Assembly (NCBI GenBank): GCA_038049695.1
Contig: CP142452.1
Location: 81,634,501 to 81,698,500, forward strand
Source: Cinnamomum chago
Taxonomy: Eukaryota; Streptophyta; Magnoliopsida; Laurales; Lauraceae
Length of the DNA: 64,000 bases
Direction of reading: 5' to 3'
Below are positions 26,340-38,882 of this stretch, one piece after another. A program made the position numbers and the translations under genes. Below the pieces are notes generated by a model. That model searched no databases, had not been told where the DNA came from, and saw only the letters and a program-made list of their open reading frames with translations. Within the stretch, counting starts at the first letter, position 1, and each line of letters starts with the position of its first letter.

Positions 26340-27240
26340 GATCGGGGTCTTACATCCTCCAATCCTTAAGAAAGTTGGTCCTCCAAATAAAGTTAACTAA
26401 CCCTTCTCTTATAAGGTTAGAAATTTGTAGGCTTTACCATCTAATGCATATTCAACAAAAATTTAAGGTGAAGTCGGTTTTATCGGCACTTATGTGGGTT
26501 TTCTCAAATTTAGGGTATCCTAAACCACTTCATTTAGGGTGGGAAGCATTCGAGACGCTACAAAGATACACCTTTCTTTCTCCGACTATTTTAGAATAGG
26601 AAGAACTTACTATATATAGTTTATGGCCCCTCTTTATCATTGCAAATGTTTTGAACAATTCTCTATCATAGGCGACATTATGAATAACACCAATGTCAAT
26701 TCACCATTCATTGTCATTTTCTCTATATTTGTTTTGTTATTGACTATACTAACTTTCTTGGGTTTAGCTTTCTTAAAGTCCTTATGCTTAGCATTCATAT
26801 TAGTCTTTTCTTTTCTTCCTTTTTATTCCCCTACTCGTTGGTTTCCTAAACATTTGCTTTAGCAACAATTTCTGATCAATCTTCCTTTAGATTTTTATTA
26901 TTCTTGATTTCTTCTTGATCTGAAGGATTTGAAAAGGTTATTGCATAGAGACTTTCTCCTTCTTGTGTTTCAAGTTTTTATGGTGATCTTGATATACTTT
27001 GTGGTAATTTCTCAATAATTGTCGACATGAAAACATCTTTGACCGACAAAATTGGGACTACTAGCCCCAAATGGTTGATAATAACTTGCAAACCACACAC
27101 TTAGATCAAGTATTGGTTTACCATCAACCATTTTAAAATATAAAAACTTGTACACTAGATACTTCTTCATGCCGGTTTCAGCTTCACCAGAATCACCTGA
27201 CTTTAGCCAACTTTTTTCTTTACTTGTTTGCCATAGATCG
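26340..27240 (-). mobile_element. Degraded Ty1/copia retrotransposon remnant (gag to pre-integrase region)
   Basis: On the minus strand, short stretches resemble copia proteins in the right order: a UBN2-type gag part (around 27000-27180, with FKMVDGKP), a basic zinc-knuckle-like part (around 26830-26900), then the GAG-pre-integrase region (around 26570-26690, with AYDRELFKTF followed by KRGHKLYIV). No LTR is recognised and the reading frame is interrupted many times. It is an old fossil fragment; edges are approximate. Confidence 0.62.
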
Positions 27241-27688
27241 ATCTCATGATATCATGAGAATAGTTTGTGGCATAGAAACTAATAAAACCCATAATATCAT
27301 AGGACGGTCCTATGTATTTATTTTTCTCAAAATCCTATTTTTCATGTGTAAAAGACGAATTCACTTATTGATTTCACAAAGTGTATGACACAAAATTAAT
27401 AAATCTCGTGATATCATGGGACTAACTTATGTAACATGGCGTAAAAAAAGTTAAAAATAATGTCGACCGTGGTGACATCATTTGAATTCCGGTTATGAAA
27501 TTGGAAAAGCTGAGTTTAAGTAATACAAATAAGCCAAAAATCCCATTTTCTTTGAATGCTATTTTTTTTTTTTTATGGTTTGTCGTGGCAGCTCTGCACT
27601 GAAAAACAGAAATCTTAACTGATTCTTTAAAAATCCACAGAAGATCATCTCTTAATAGAGTAGAAATAAGGAGCGTGAAAAGCCAAGT

Positions 27689-27724
<36 letters not shown>

Positions 27725-28586
27725 GAGAAAAGATGGGTAGTGCGGCGTCCCTAAATCTACAGTTGGTTGCCCCTCGTATGTGAACGGGTGGACGTGGACG
27801 TCGCTATTACCCACCACCAACTCTCTGCTTATGGCCAGCCCTTCAGACCTAGTCGGTTGGAAATGGGACACCTTCTCCCACATGTGGGGCCCACCCCTCC
27901 CACCCACCATGTGCTCTTCTACTTCATGGTGGGTCCCACTCCACTCTTCTCCTCCTCTTCTCCTCCTCCTCCTTGGTCCTTATTCTTTGTGACCCAATGT
28001 CCCAATCCTCTCCAAGTTACCCAACACAAAACTAGCAAGATTCCCATCAACATACAAAGTCTAATGCAGGAGACTCCTGTCAGAGACCCACTTCTGCAAA
28101 ACTTGGAAAACAAGGAAGAGAGAGAGAGAGACTTACTGAAATGCTGACCATGTATCAGATATGTACATGTTGATTTCTACCCCTGCTACATGTACCAACA
28201 TGGTACAGACACGCAACAGGAGATTTCTCGGAATTTCCAAGAAATTTCCACAAGTCATGTTTGGCTGCTATATTTTGAGAATGTTTTTTGCTGTTTCCGT
28301 AGTCCAGATGTTTACCTTATAGAGAAACTTTTGAAAACTAGTGAAAATTCAATGAATTCTAAAAGGTTTTCGAGGTAGTAATTTACTGAAGTAAATTCCA
28401 TACTGTAGCAATTTCCAGCAATTAAAACCATGACCATTCAATTACTGAAAATATTTGATGGGGGTTTGGAGTTTGCCCACTTGTGGAAAATCCACTAACC
28501 AAACACACTCCCTTGAGAAGTCCTTCGTAACCAACAGGGGACATTATCAGGTTGAAATTTATTTTCGGGTTTCTCCAATTCTAATA
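27241..28586. other. Intergenic, no gene recognised
   Basis: Holds a (CT)n run at 27690-27721 and a short GA run near 28119. A less AT-rich block at 27760-28010 has several GGGCCCACC-type motifs. Open frames here look like chance. Confidence 0.45.
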
Positions 28587-28925
28587 GGTCACGTTTAGCA
28601 ACCAAATCTTTAGGAAAAAGATCTCAGTTTTCCTAAAGATGTGGTAAATCCATGCTTGACAATTGTAACTTCCTGAGAATTTGGACGAATAAAAAATCTT
28701 CATTTGTTAAGATTTTCAAATCAGATCACCCTTTATAAATTTTGAAAATCCTCACTTAAGCGGATTTACACAGTGAATCCTATTTTTCTCAACTATTAGC
28801 ATCGATACACACCAATAACAATGTGAAATCTTCGACTATACAAATCCCCAGCAATGAATCTTTATTCCAGTAGTTGTGAAGAATCATCAGATCTATGGAT
28901 TCCTCATCTGTTACCAAACATGCTC
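28587..28925. mobile_element. MITE family C, copy 1
   Basis: A 339-bp element whose ends are GGTCACGTTTAGCAAC and the complement GAGCATGTTTGGTAAC. Flanking ATA trinucleotides (28584-28586 and 28926-28928) could be a 3-bp target duplication. Its left end matches the right end of the element at 55286-55591, and its right end matches the other's left end, so the two are copies in opposite orientation. Confidence 0.62.
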
Positions 28926-29954
28926 ATAGAGAAATGAGAAATCCATGGTCCCAGAGAAGTCTTTAAATGGGTTGGTTCATACCCGGAACCTGATTAAACC
29001 CAACAAATTAAAAAAAAAAACAAAATAGAAAAACTTCTAGTTAGCTGGTTGTGGACCCAAATATGGATACTAGGATTCAAGCCTGGACCTGATTAAGTAA
29101 TATCCAGGACTGGGCTTGAGCCATGGTCCAGCCAATCGTAACCTGAACTTGACCATCTAAAGCCCAACAGGTCAAGAAGGTGCAAGTCACCTCCCCAGAC
29201 AATCTCTACCGTACGTATAAAACTCGTATTTTGAGTCGAGCCACCGTAGAATACCCATGTCGTTTTCTGTCGATAGCAGCGTGTGGACAGGGGCACGGGG
29301 ACAGGACCACTTGAAGCCAAGACTTAGGCCCAGATCACCTAGCTGTTGTTATATTATTTTCTCTATGGGACAAGGCCCCAGTGGCCCAATTTTTGGATCC
29401 TGTTCCCCTGAGGGCCTGTGCAAGCATTATTTATGGGTTGAGGGAGCCACATGAACACACCTAATGCTGCCATATGATTTGGATTTGCCGATAGACTTCT
29501 TTTTCAGTGACTCTGTTTGATGATCAATTAGCTTTTTAGTTTTTAAATTACATGGAATCTAAGTTAGATTAGTTTCTTTGTTCCTCTTTTTTTAAATCTA
29601 TTTAATCATTTTTAATTTAGAGTGGAATGTTCTGTCTTTGGTTTAGGTATGATTTTGATGGGCAGTGGGCCTCTGACTGTCTTATTATTTAGTGTTTTTG
29701 TGGTCCATGACAGGTGAGATTGGATGCTTGATTTTGAAATTGAATTGGTGGACCCCACCCAGTTTTGGTGTCACAAAGGTGACAAGTCTATGCCTGTTTG
29801 GACCACGAGCATGTGGACAAACAATGTTGAGAAACCTCAAGCTTGAACTTGCCTTGAAACCCTGTTTTCCTTCTCTCTTTTTTTTCTTTTTTTTGTTAAA
29901 ACTCAAAGCCTTGTTTTCAATCTAACTCAACTGACTGATCGCATCGCATAATTT
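28926..29954. other. Intergenic, no gene recognised
   Basis: Moderately AT-rich. An open frame at 29257-29454 has no recognisable motif. Nothing else supported. Confidence 0.4.
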
Positions 29955-30129
29955 CAAGGGGTAGTTTCGTTGGCCTACGATCACTGTTTGCACTCGGACG
30001 TTGTGCGTTCAAAATTGCAGTACCACACTAGGGCTATAGGGGGGATTTATCTGGCTTTCCTCTGGTTCCGAAGGGATTAGTCCAGCCTAAAGGGTTGGGA
30101 ACCCTCCGATAACAAGAAAAAAAAAAAAT
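29955..30129 (+). mobile_element. tRNA-derived SINE, family S, copy 1
   Basis: Starts AAGGGGTAGTTTCGTTGGCC (box A-like) and has GCGTTCAAAATT (box B-like) about 50 bases on. A shared body follows (CTTTCCTCTGG, GGGATTAGTCCAGCC, AAAGGGTTGGGAACCCTC), then an A-rich tail. No target duplication found, so it is probably old. Confidence 0.72.
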
Positions 30130-31561
30130 ACTACTCACATCTGATTTTCAGGATTCAAAAATCATAGTCTTTCAATGTATAAATGTAGTGTATTTTAAGT
30201 TATTTTTACTTCTCTAGATAAGAGATGTTCATTCATTTACAGTGTGGACCACCAAATCAATGATGGAAACCGTGTTCCACTAGTGTAAACATTTACACAG
30301 GCATGATGCTCATCTTCATAGTAGAAATTAATAGAGAATCATTTTGTAGATTTTCTCAAAGGGAAACTATGGAGCGTAGATGAATGTGTTAGTCACTGGA
30401 CACATCCCAACCAATCTGGTCCCCACCCACATGTGACATGACATCAACAGATGCCAGTGTTGTTTTCTTTGATTTTCTTTCATGTTTGATGGTGATGGTG
30501 ATCTAAAAATCTCACTCTCATATATATAATACTACATGCCTAGACTTGAATGAATAATAACAATTCTCTGCTTCACATGTCTCACTCATTCACCACACTT
30601 TAAATAATCTAATCAAGGACATTGATCGCACAATCAATTAAAGTATTACTAAATCTGATTAATCAAGAGACTCAGTAGGTTAGGCAATTGGGAACCCGTC
30701 AAAAGTCATCATGGGTGCTGTTCTTGTGGGGCCCACCAGGTTTAGACGTTTACAACTAACCTGTCCCAACTCAACAATACACCAAAGGAAAAAAGATATG
30801 AAATTGGGTTGGGGGGTGGGGGGTAGGGCCATGAAAATAACATCAACCAAGAAATTGCTTGGTGGTGGTATGAAAAAGAACACTGTTGTCTTTAACCTGT
30901 AAATGAGTCTGATAGTCAACAGAAAGTTGATTTTCATGGAATCATTCTTCCTCTTTTAGGTCTTTTAATTCAAAACAAGATGACTTTGTTACAATCAGCT
31001 AAAACTTAGGTAGACATTTTAAGTATCCTTCAATTAAGTTTATTCATGGGGCCTTTAGTTCATACAACTGGCACCAATGGTTAGGATCATGTGTCTTGGG
31101 AGTGCCCAAAGGATAAAAGAAAAAAAAAAAAAAGTAAGAGCAGTGAACAGGTATTAAGATCTGTTGCTAAGGGATTATGAGGTCCAAACCTGTGTTGGTC
31201 TCAGAACCAAATTAAACTCAGGTCTTTATTAGATTTGAAAATAATATTAAATTAAACCAGATTCAAAATCGAACGAATGGGGCCTCTAATAGTTCTTATT
31301 AGTTTGGATCTAGGATCCTCATTGGAATAGAGGTTTCATTTGGGCTTTGAAATGCTTTATAGGTGAATATGTGGGCCGGGCCCATATGTGTTAAGACTGT
31401 GGACAGGCACAAATCCAGTTAGACTAGGCCTTGTTGAGCCCACTTGGGTAGACTACCATTTGAGAGGGAGAGGGAGAGGGAGAGGCCCCATAATAATTGA
31501 TAAAAATGTGTTCACTTGGACGATTATAGATACATTTGAATAGAAATTGCAGGACTACACT
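30130..31561. other. Intergenic, no gene recognised
   Basis: AT-rich. A poly-A run lies near 31118-31132 and a (GGGAGA)n-like run near 31464-31482. No coding or repeat signal beyond the SINE copies on each side. Confidence 0.4.
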
Positions 31562-31716
31562 GGGGCTCAGTTGACCTAGGACCACAGTTTGCATCCGAAA
31601 GTTGTGGATTCGAAATTGCACTACCACATTGGGGTTACATGGGAGTTTACCTAACTTTCCTTTGGGTCCGAAGGGATTAGTCCATTCCAAAATGTTGGAA
31701 CCTACGATAAAAAAAT
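31562..31716 (+). mobile_element. tRNA-derived SINE, family S, copy 2
   Basis: Box A-like GGGGCTCAGTTGACCTAGG, box B-like GGATTCGAAATTGC, then the family body (CTTTCCTTTGGGTCCGAAG, GGGATTAGTCCA, AATGTTGGAACC) and an A-rich tail. Diverged from copy 1; no clear target duplication. Confidence 0.72.
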
Positions 31717-33323
31717 ATATATAAAATGAAAAGGTCCCATCATGATGAAATGTGGGTCAATGAATTCTAAGTAGGCATAATAGGGGCATCCCAAATGGAC
31801 AGTGACAATGTGTTGGTACAACTGTATTTTGGAGGACCTTCAAGGGATGACTATAGTCAGCCGATGAGGTTGGAAATTAACCCACCTCACCACCATCATC
31901 ACCACTTTGAATGATTGTTAATTAAGGTGGGGCACACAATGGAAGCCATTTGGTTTCACTAGATTTTTTTTTCCTGCTATGTTGGGGCAATCATTTAGCT
32001 GTGATACTCAACTTAGGACCACGGACCAATCCCTAGGCATGTGTCTGAAAGTGCAATGCCAACACCACTGAACCCGACGTATATAAAAGAGAATATTATA
32101 ATAAAAGTTTCAAAACAAACAGCTCCAATGAAGGTTTCATTGAAGATTAAATGATCACTACACTGCACCTCAGGTTCTCATCAAAGTATGGTGCAATTAG
32201 TTTGTCTTTTCAATTCAATGGGCAAATTTGGCTACATGGTTTATATATTAAGTCATCTTTAACTAGGGACACCTAATCAGAGGGGATGGGCCCGGGGTCG
32301 CTGCTGCTGTCAACCTCCGATTTTATGCCATCTAGAGTCTTCATGGAGGTTATTGAAAAGCATTTTTGTTGCCTTTTACTATATCCTCAAGATTTTAGTG
32401 GAAATGGCTAGAAAACTTAATATGTGTAAGAGCCAACGGGTCTTGAGTTCAAATCCAAAGAGAAATAGTTCGGCACCAAAATGTGTGTGTAGCAAAATGT
32501 TGATTCAGATCAATGGCGGAACTAAGATTTTCGTTTGAGAGGTGCTGATCCAAACATGCAATTGAGCTCTGGGAACATGCTTAAGATTTCCATTGTGGGT
32601 TTTTGGGGGCAGAAACAGAAATTGTATATGAATTTTCTAAGTCCAGCCGGAATTTCATTATGGTTTTAGAAGCAGACTATGGTCCAGTGGGTGCGACCGC
32701 CCCCACCGAGATGCACTTGTGTCCGCCCTTGATTCAATAAAATGCTTACAGTAAAAATAATACGAATTAATTTACTGGCCAGCCTGGTTGACTGCCTGAG
32801 TTTTCTAATTAAATACCGTCATCATAAGTGGCTGAATCTTTTGCAGGCTACCTAGTGAAAATCTTCTTAGAGAAGTAATTCATCCATACTAAGAAAATAC
32901 ACAGCAAATGACCTCATTGAGTGCCAAAAGGCCAAAGATTCTATTCCCATTGAGCGCATTGAGATCCATAGTCTAGATCATAAAAATCAAGGTACAACAT
33001 CAAAGTAGTGCATTGAGGGTGCAGTACAGTGCAATTCCATGGAATTGAATAAATGGTCATAAATTCCTTCTGGGGTGGGTGTGCAACATCATGGGGCATT
33101 TGGGTCACCATCTCCCATGAGATGAGAGCACATGCCATGTGAACAAGGACAACTCTCCTTGTCAGTAAGCCTTTCATATTAAGGCACGCCTCTTCTATTT
33201 AAGTACTGCCTTAATCTGAAAGCCTACTTGCCTTACCTTTAAAAGGCTGTAAATGACTCGGGTTGAAGTTGGGTCCAGGGTGGTCCATATCCTGTCATAT
33301 TGAGCTAGGTCCTTTTGTTGAAT
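31717..33323. other. Intergenic, no gene recognised
   Basis: Apart from the short repeat at 31985-32090, no feature is supported. A tRNA box B-like word (GAGTTCAAATCC) at 32442 has no convincing box A partner. Confidence 0.4.
31985..32090 (+). repeat. Short unclassified repeat (related to 35466-35600)
   Basis: Shares an ordered set of words with 35466-35600, notably GGA.C.ATCCC.A.GCATGTG followed by ATGCCAA.ACCAC. Possibly another SINE or transposon fragment. Confidence 0.4.
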
Positions 33324-33339
33324 TAAACATGGGTCCATT

Positions 33340-33587
33340 TAAGTTTAACCCTAAGGATCTGGTCGAGTGGTCAGGACCACGGTTCCTCTCTCTTCCTGAG
33401 TTAGAGGTTTTTGTAATATTGACCTTCGATTCCCCCTTCTTCAGGAACCGAAGATTGAGTCCACTTATGCTACCACCTAGGGGCCACGGGGGTTTTACCG
33501 GGCTTCTCTTTGGGCCTGGAGAGAATAGTTCAGTCCAAAGGGTTGGGAACACTCTGTTAGCAAAAAAAATAAAAATAAATAAATAAA
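33340..33587 (+). mobile_element. SINE with family S tail but a different tRNA-like head
   Basis: Flanked by a perfect 16-bp target duplication TAAACATGGGTCCATT (33324-33339 and 33588-33603). The 3' half matches family S (TTTACCGGGCTTCTCTTTGGG, AGTCCAAAGGGTTGGGAAC) and ends in an A-rich (AAAT)n tail. The 5' half differs: GGATCTGGTCGAGTGGTCAG looks like the box A of a class II (Ser/Leu-type) tRNA, and ACCTTCGATTCCCC is a box B candidate. The perfect duplication indicates a fairly young insertion. Confidence 0.8.
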
Positions 33588-33867
33588 TAAACATGGGTCC
33601 ATTGCCATCCAACAAAAAATAAATGAGTTGAGTTTAGGCTGGGTCAATAAGGTGCATACCGCATTATTTCAGTTCTTGTTAATTGGTGGGCCATTAACTT
33701 CCATAGTATACACAAATTATCAAGTTACCATACTGTTAAGAACCATTTCCCTATAAATACATAAATAAATATTTGAGAAATGGTTATGTACAAGTAATAG
33801 AGACCTAAATTGTGTGACATATAGTGTGAACATGCACATAGAGGGATGTTTATGGACCAATAAAGGG

Positions 33868-33955
33868 CAGCACGATGCTCCCGCGACTTTGGATTTGAAG
33901 AGGGTCAAATGTATGCAGCCTTATTACCGCAAGCAGAGCAGGTCGCAATGGCGGG
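33868..33955 (-). mobile_element. Relic of a second, widespread plant SINE type
   Basis: The words GGGCAGCACGATGCTCCCGC, GAGGGTCAAATGTATGCAGCC and TTA.CCGCAAGCAGAG match, as far as I recall, a tRNA-derived repeat common in plants, here reversed and truncated. Recognition is from memory only. Confidence 0.4.
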
Positions 33956-34384
33956 GCTGCCCTAGTGATCACCAGTAGGTTGAGTTGTAGACTGAAACCA
34001 GCACATTGGACATGTTTACTAACTCGTGCCTGTAGAGTCAGAGGTGGCTTATCCTCACTCGACTGATTCAGAATGAAACTGAACGAGTTTGAATGAGTTG
34101 GCCCGAGCGACTCAACCACTACAGGCACTTTTCACTAGAAATGATTTCTTCTTCCTTTTATTGTTTCACTTGTTACATGTAACCCTAGCAACCCTCTTTC
34201 GAACATTCTCTGTTTTGAATTTGTGCTTACAAAAACTATTCACAAAGTCTATTTATCTCTCTTTCTTGGGTTCTAATGCTTACAAAAACTATTCACGAAG
34301 TCCTAATTATCTCTCTTTCTTGTATTATAATTCCTCATCTTTTACGTTAAATGTCATCCGTCTATTTCTACCGCAAATTTGAGA

Positions 34385-34653
34385 ATTCCTCACTGACCAA
34401 GAACAAAGGTTCCTAATTGAAGATTTGTATAGCTGAGGATTTCACATGATAATGGTGTGTATCTTTGTATAAATTCTTGAATAGGACTTTCAAAATCTAT
34501 AAGGGAAGGTCGGGGACCTGAAAATCCTCAGAAGTGACAATTTTTAGTAGCTCAAATCCCCAGTAACTTATAATTGTCAAACATGGGTGTTCTATGATTA
34601 TGTAGTAAAACCGGTGAGGAGTTTTCGATGATTTAATTGCCAAAAGTGACCTA
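34385..34653. repeat. Probable diverged copy of MITE family C
   Basis: The right end TGATTTAATTGCCAAAAGTGACC matches the end of the 55286-55591 element (GATTTAGTTGCCAAATGTGACC). Internal words such as GAGGATTTCACA and AAATCCTCAGAA also recur. The left end is not clear. Confidence 0.45.
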
Positions 34654-35704
34654 AAAAGGGCGTTAAGGACTTTTAAAAGAGGCAAATCCCTTTTTTAAGA
34701 GATTTTTAAAAGACATAAATCTTTTTTCTTTTGTTTGTTTGTTGCACGTTGGCGGAGCGGAAGCACGAAAAGATCAAAAAACCAGTGAAGAAGATCGCCT
34801 TCTACCGATATTAATACGTTAAAATGAAATTGTAATTTCTATTATTCCTTAACATTACGTTACTTTTATAGAGTCCTGAAATCCTTAAATTATTTGAAAT
34901 AGCAAAATTACTAAAAATAGTAAAATGTTGAGAATTACATCAAAATCCCTTGACCATCCCTAAATAACTTTCTAAGACCTGCGACAAAGGCTCAAATTCA
35001 AATAGACTAAAAAAATCCCCAAGATATGAAAAATTAAAACTTACTTCATTAGTAAATTTTGCATGAAAATTGTGTTTTGACCTTCGAAACGGATGAATTT
35101 GGCCTTTGACTACTCCAACCGCCTTTGGGGGTTGTCCAGTGCGTAGAGCTCATCGATATCTTCGAAATACATGGTTATTGGCCCTGTGACATACCTGAAT
35201 CAAAAGTTATGGCCGTTTGAAGTTGACACTATGGACTTATCCTTCCGATTTGACTTCTTGCAATCCTCTAGTTCCAGAAATTCTTCTACTACTTGTTCTA
35301 CATCGCACGTGCTCTGAAATGCATGCTTTAATCATGATTAATCATGCACCATATATTAGATTCAAGTTCCATTTTCTCACCCCTTACGAGACCCACCTTG
35401 TTTTTTCTTGAATGAAGAAGACTCACCTTGTTGTTGTATAAAACGTGTCTACAAATTTTAATTTTTTTTCTCAGTTAGGCTAGTGGTTAGGATTGATACT
35501 TTAAACTAGAGGAGCAAAGGATCTATCCCCAAGCATGTGCCTAATACTAAGATGCCAAACACCACACAAACACGAGTATGTTAGCCACTGAGAACTTTAT
35601 TATTATATCATGTCGACTTTAACATTTTTGTCACTTTCAAATTGTCTACTCATTAATTTTGGTATCATATTGTTACTTTGATGATCTTTTAAAGATTAGC
35701 CATA

Positions 35705-35945
35705 CATGGGCTATAAATGTCAGGCCTGAGCCTGCCTATTTAGTCAATCGGGCCACGTTGGACCGGGCCAAAGAGGCTTTTTATTAGTTCTCTTCGTTTT
35801 CCAGTAAATGTTTGGACAAATTAATCAATAAATTACAAGCACCCTTCATTCATGCTGGGCCAGGCTTTGTTCTTTCAATCACTTAATCTAAGCACAGCCC
35901 AAATTGAACTGGGCCAGGCTGGTCGGGCCCACGAGCACCTCTAGT
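35705..35945. repeat. Dispersed GGCC-rich repeat (pair with 49870-50270)
   Basis: Shares with 49870-50270 the order GGCCTG..CC, CATTTAGTCAA.TGGGC, AAATTAAT.A..AAATTA, TTTCAATCACTTAATC and GGGCCAGG-type blocks. Diverged and unclassified. Confidence 0.45.
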
Positions 35946-36629
35946 CGAGTTGTGGCCAAGAAGTCAAGCCAATTTTACTGCATGTCTCAAGGCATAAGTT
36001 ATCAAAGTACATCGGCTGCTTGCTCAAAGCAATAGGCCATCGAATGAGAATAACATGCAAGGAAGGTCCATGGAAAGCTCCTTTACTCTTCAAGTACTTT
36101 GTGCAATGAGAGGATTCCGCAATACTGAAGAAAATGATTCGGGTTTTCTGTGCTGCCCATGGTCATCTGTTCTAATAGAACTTTTAAGCGGACAAGGAAA
36201 ACTCAGATTTGTTGAGTTTGGTTTGGGGCCATAGTCACTATATATATGCATCTGCTGACATGACCCAACTCGGCTATTGCCCCTCATTGTTGAATTAAGA
36301 ATTAGGCCCAGATCTCACTGGATGGTCCCCAAATCTGAATCCAAACCCAGATAGCAGTCATGCAGGCCAATCAAGCCCTTAAGGTCAATCTGATCCATTG
36401 AAAATCCAAATATAATGGCTCCATACTATTCAGATAGCACTCCCTCTCTACCTGGGGTTATGCAGATGCTACCAAGGCTCACCCATACCTGCAACTCGGA
36501 GCTCACATTCTGCCTTTCTCTACGTTGCTATCTTGCCGGTTATTTCTAGTAGATGAGCCACTTATGGCAAAGCCAACAATTAGAGAATTTCTTAATTTAT
36601 TTGGGGACCTCCATTTAATTTTTAATGAT

Positions 36630-36740
36630 TGAAGTACTAAGTTTCCTTAACTAATCATTTCTACCAAAACCTCGAAGTGTTAGTAGAGGCTGCATAAATA
36701 CGTTTGAATACTCCTTCTCAGCAAAGCTCACTCCTTAACA
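36630..36740. repeat. Dispersed repeat (pair with 41690-41850)
   Basis: Aligns with 41735-41820: TTTCCTTAACTAATCATTTCTACC matches TTTCTTTAGCTAGTCATTCCTACC, then AAAACCTCG/AAATCCTCG, AGTAGA.GC.GC and AATACTCC/AATATTCC. At 41690-41760 the complementary strand adds a TGGTATTAGAGTCA word like a copia primer-binding site and a GAGTTCGAATCTC word, so a retroelement origin is possible. Confidence 0.45.
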
Positions 36741-37477
36741 GTTCAAAGGCGATCGCATCATCATCATTGACAGACGGTCCAAAAATTAATGGTTGAGATC
36801 ATCAGCGACCATCAAACAATAGTTCAAAGGGGACTTTAATCTTCTATTTGCAAATCTGAAAAGGAAAATCTGTCAAAGATGCCAAAACTGGCAGTTGATC
36901 TGGGTCTTACTGTGTCCAATTAGCAGGAACTTCATCTTCAAAAAAAAAAAAAGCAGGGAGGTTGGGCCAGGTCCCATCGGGAGAGATAAGGGTTGTTTGG
37001 GCTCCAAGCCAAGGAACAAGTTTGAGCTCATTTCTTGTTCTAAATAAGGTATTTGATCTTCAAATAGTCGCACGCGAGTTAGACTAAAGGCCTATTTGTT
37101 TGCTTAGTATACATAGAAATTGAAAACATTAAAAATCAAGGTCAAAGGACCACCAAAAGATTATAAATACCAGGTGAGGAGCGAAGGACGCAAGGCAGCT
37201 AAATAGATGTGGCATTGACTTTCTAAGATTTGAATTACTAGAGTAATGGCCAAGTATTATGGAAGGTTTTGATGGTAATTTGGGACATTCACTTTGACTT
37301 TCATTTTTAACCACTTATAGAAGTACAAAGTCTCATGCAAGCCTACACACTCATGGTTGAGTTTTGTTGACTCCCTCACCCTACAAGAAATGAAAGCCTT
37401 GCAAATATAGAGATTCGTGAACGGATTTATAATAATCAATAGCGGGGAGTTGTTCTTTAGGGAAAGAGGTTATATTT

Positions 37478-37776
37478 GGGCATGTTTCTTTACCAGAATT
37501 TATTACTAGAATTTGGGATGTTGGGGTTTTTTTGACATGATATGACATCTTGTCCCCTGTCATTTGAAATGCTATGTTTCTTTCTTAGAGTTTCAAATCG
37601 CAATCACCCAAAAGACCTTTTGGAATTCTTGAAATTCTACTCTCTATATCATTTGTTGGAATTTCAAATCTTCCATAAAAAAGAAGAATTTGGAATTCCA
37701 CTTAAGGAGACAACTTTTGGAGAATTTGAAATTCTCCCAAACATGAATTCTTGGAATTCTGAAAAAGAAACGGGCG
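37478..37776. mobile_element. MITE family B, copy 1
   Basis: About 300 bp, starting GGGCATGTTTCTTTACCAG and ending (complement) CGCCCGTTTCTTTTTCAG. It is full of GGAATTC-type words. The same family lies in opposite orientation at 62194-62497 and, interrupted, at 54442-55017. The body shared with 62194 includes GACATGATATGACAT/ATGTCACATCATGTC and ACAACTTTTGGAGAATTTGA. Confidence 0.68.
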
Positions 37777-38580
37777 TAGGATACTCTTATCAACTTTTTG
37801 GATATAGAATACATGACTTTGAATTGTAGACACCCTCTTTTAGGCAGGCAATTGATCATGGACAAAAATCATCCTTTCCAGACCTCACTTAGGTCACTTT
37901 CTTCTTCATGCATATTGAGATGTATAATTAAACAGGGGCCTCAATAAGCTGCTAAAATTCAAGTTGAGAAGTGTAAATGGAAAATGTATCTCACTAAGCA
38001 GCTCAAACATGGGTCAAACACAACTATCTTCTCATTTTTTTTGTAGGGCCGAGTCACCCGGATTGGGATGTAACTTCAGATATGCTTTATACGTGTGTGC
38101 TTTATAAAAGGTAATTTGTGGAATCCAGCAATCCCATGATGAATAAAAGATGAGTTGTAGAACTCTGCTTCATCTTAGATCTGATGTAACAGTCCTAAGT
38201 GCCTCTCATTAATTTATATTTTAACATGGGCTTTAATCTATTTGAATAAAGTGGTCTATAGTTTATTATATTAAGAAGCAAGTTGGCATGCGAGTTATGC
38301 TGCGGGAGGAAGGATCCAAATGATTTGGCCACATTATTGCGTCAGCTTAAATTAGACATTAGATGTGGAGATCTGTGACTGTCCTACTAAAGATTAATGA
38401 TGTATATTGCTTACTCTTCAAAATCAAAAGATAAAGATGGACACCCTAAATATAGAAGATGGTGAATGATTTAGATCCAATAGAAGGAATATGTCTTCCT
38501 TTCTTTCTTTCTTCAACTATTACTGGATATGAGTATTAGGGATGGTTTTTGAGATAATCTACAACTACTGTGTCCCATAG
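37777..38580. other. Intergenic, no gene recognised
   Basis: No coding frame, repeat or RNA gene supported. Confidence 0.4.
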
Positions 38581-38608
38581 ATATATATATATATATATAT
38601 ATATATAT

Positions 38609-38754
38609 GGAGATGCTCTTATGAGAAATATCTCTACTTTATATGAGAGATAAGGTGGGACCCTTACATCCCATATCCAATGCCAACAACTTAAATGTGA
38701 GGGCCCTCAACCTTATCTCTCATTATAAGGTAAAAGTGTCTCTCACAAGAACAC

Positions 38755-38757
<3 letters not shown>
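38609..38757. mobile_element. MITE in a (TA)n microsatellite, family M, copy 1
   Basis: Imperfect inverted ends (GGAGATGCTCTTATGAGA and the complement GAGGTGTTCTTGTGAGAG) extend about 45 bp into the element through ATGAGAGATAAGGT. A (TA)n tract lies on the left (38581-38608); a (CT)n and then a (TA)n tract (38781-38804) lie on the right. Homologous to 42256-42402. Confidence 0.75.
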
Positions 38758-38804
<47 letters not shown>

Positions 38805-38882
38805 CCTTTTTTGCTTATAGGTGATAAGCTTTCAATTCAATTTGGAATGGAGAGATAAGGATAGATAGTTAGAGGGGTGTCT

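Larger units (their letters stand above)
34654..37477. other. Intergenic with dispersed repeat fragments, no gene
   Basis: Contains the short repeat 35466-35600 (see 31985), a GGCC-rich dispersed repeat at 35705-35945, a retroelement-like repeat at 36630-36740, and at 37086 an inverted-end-like AAAGGCCTATTTGTTTGC whose mirror occurs near 53185-53208 (AAACAAATAGGCCCTA). No coding region recognised. Confidence 0.45.
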
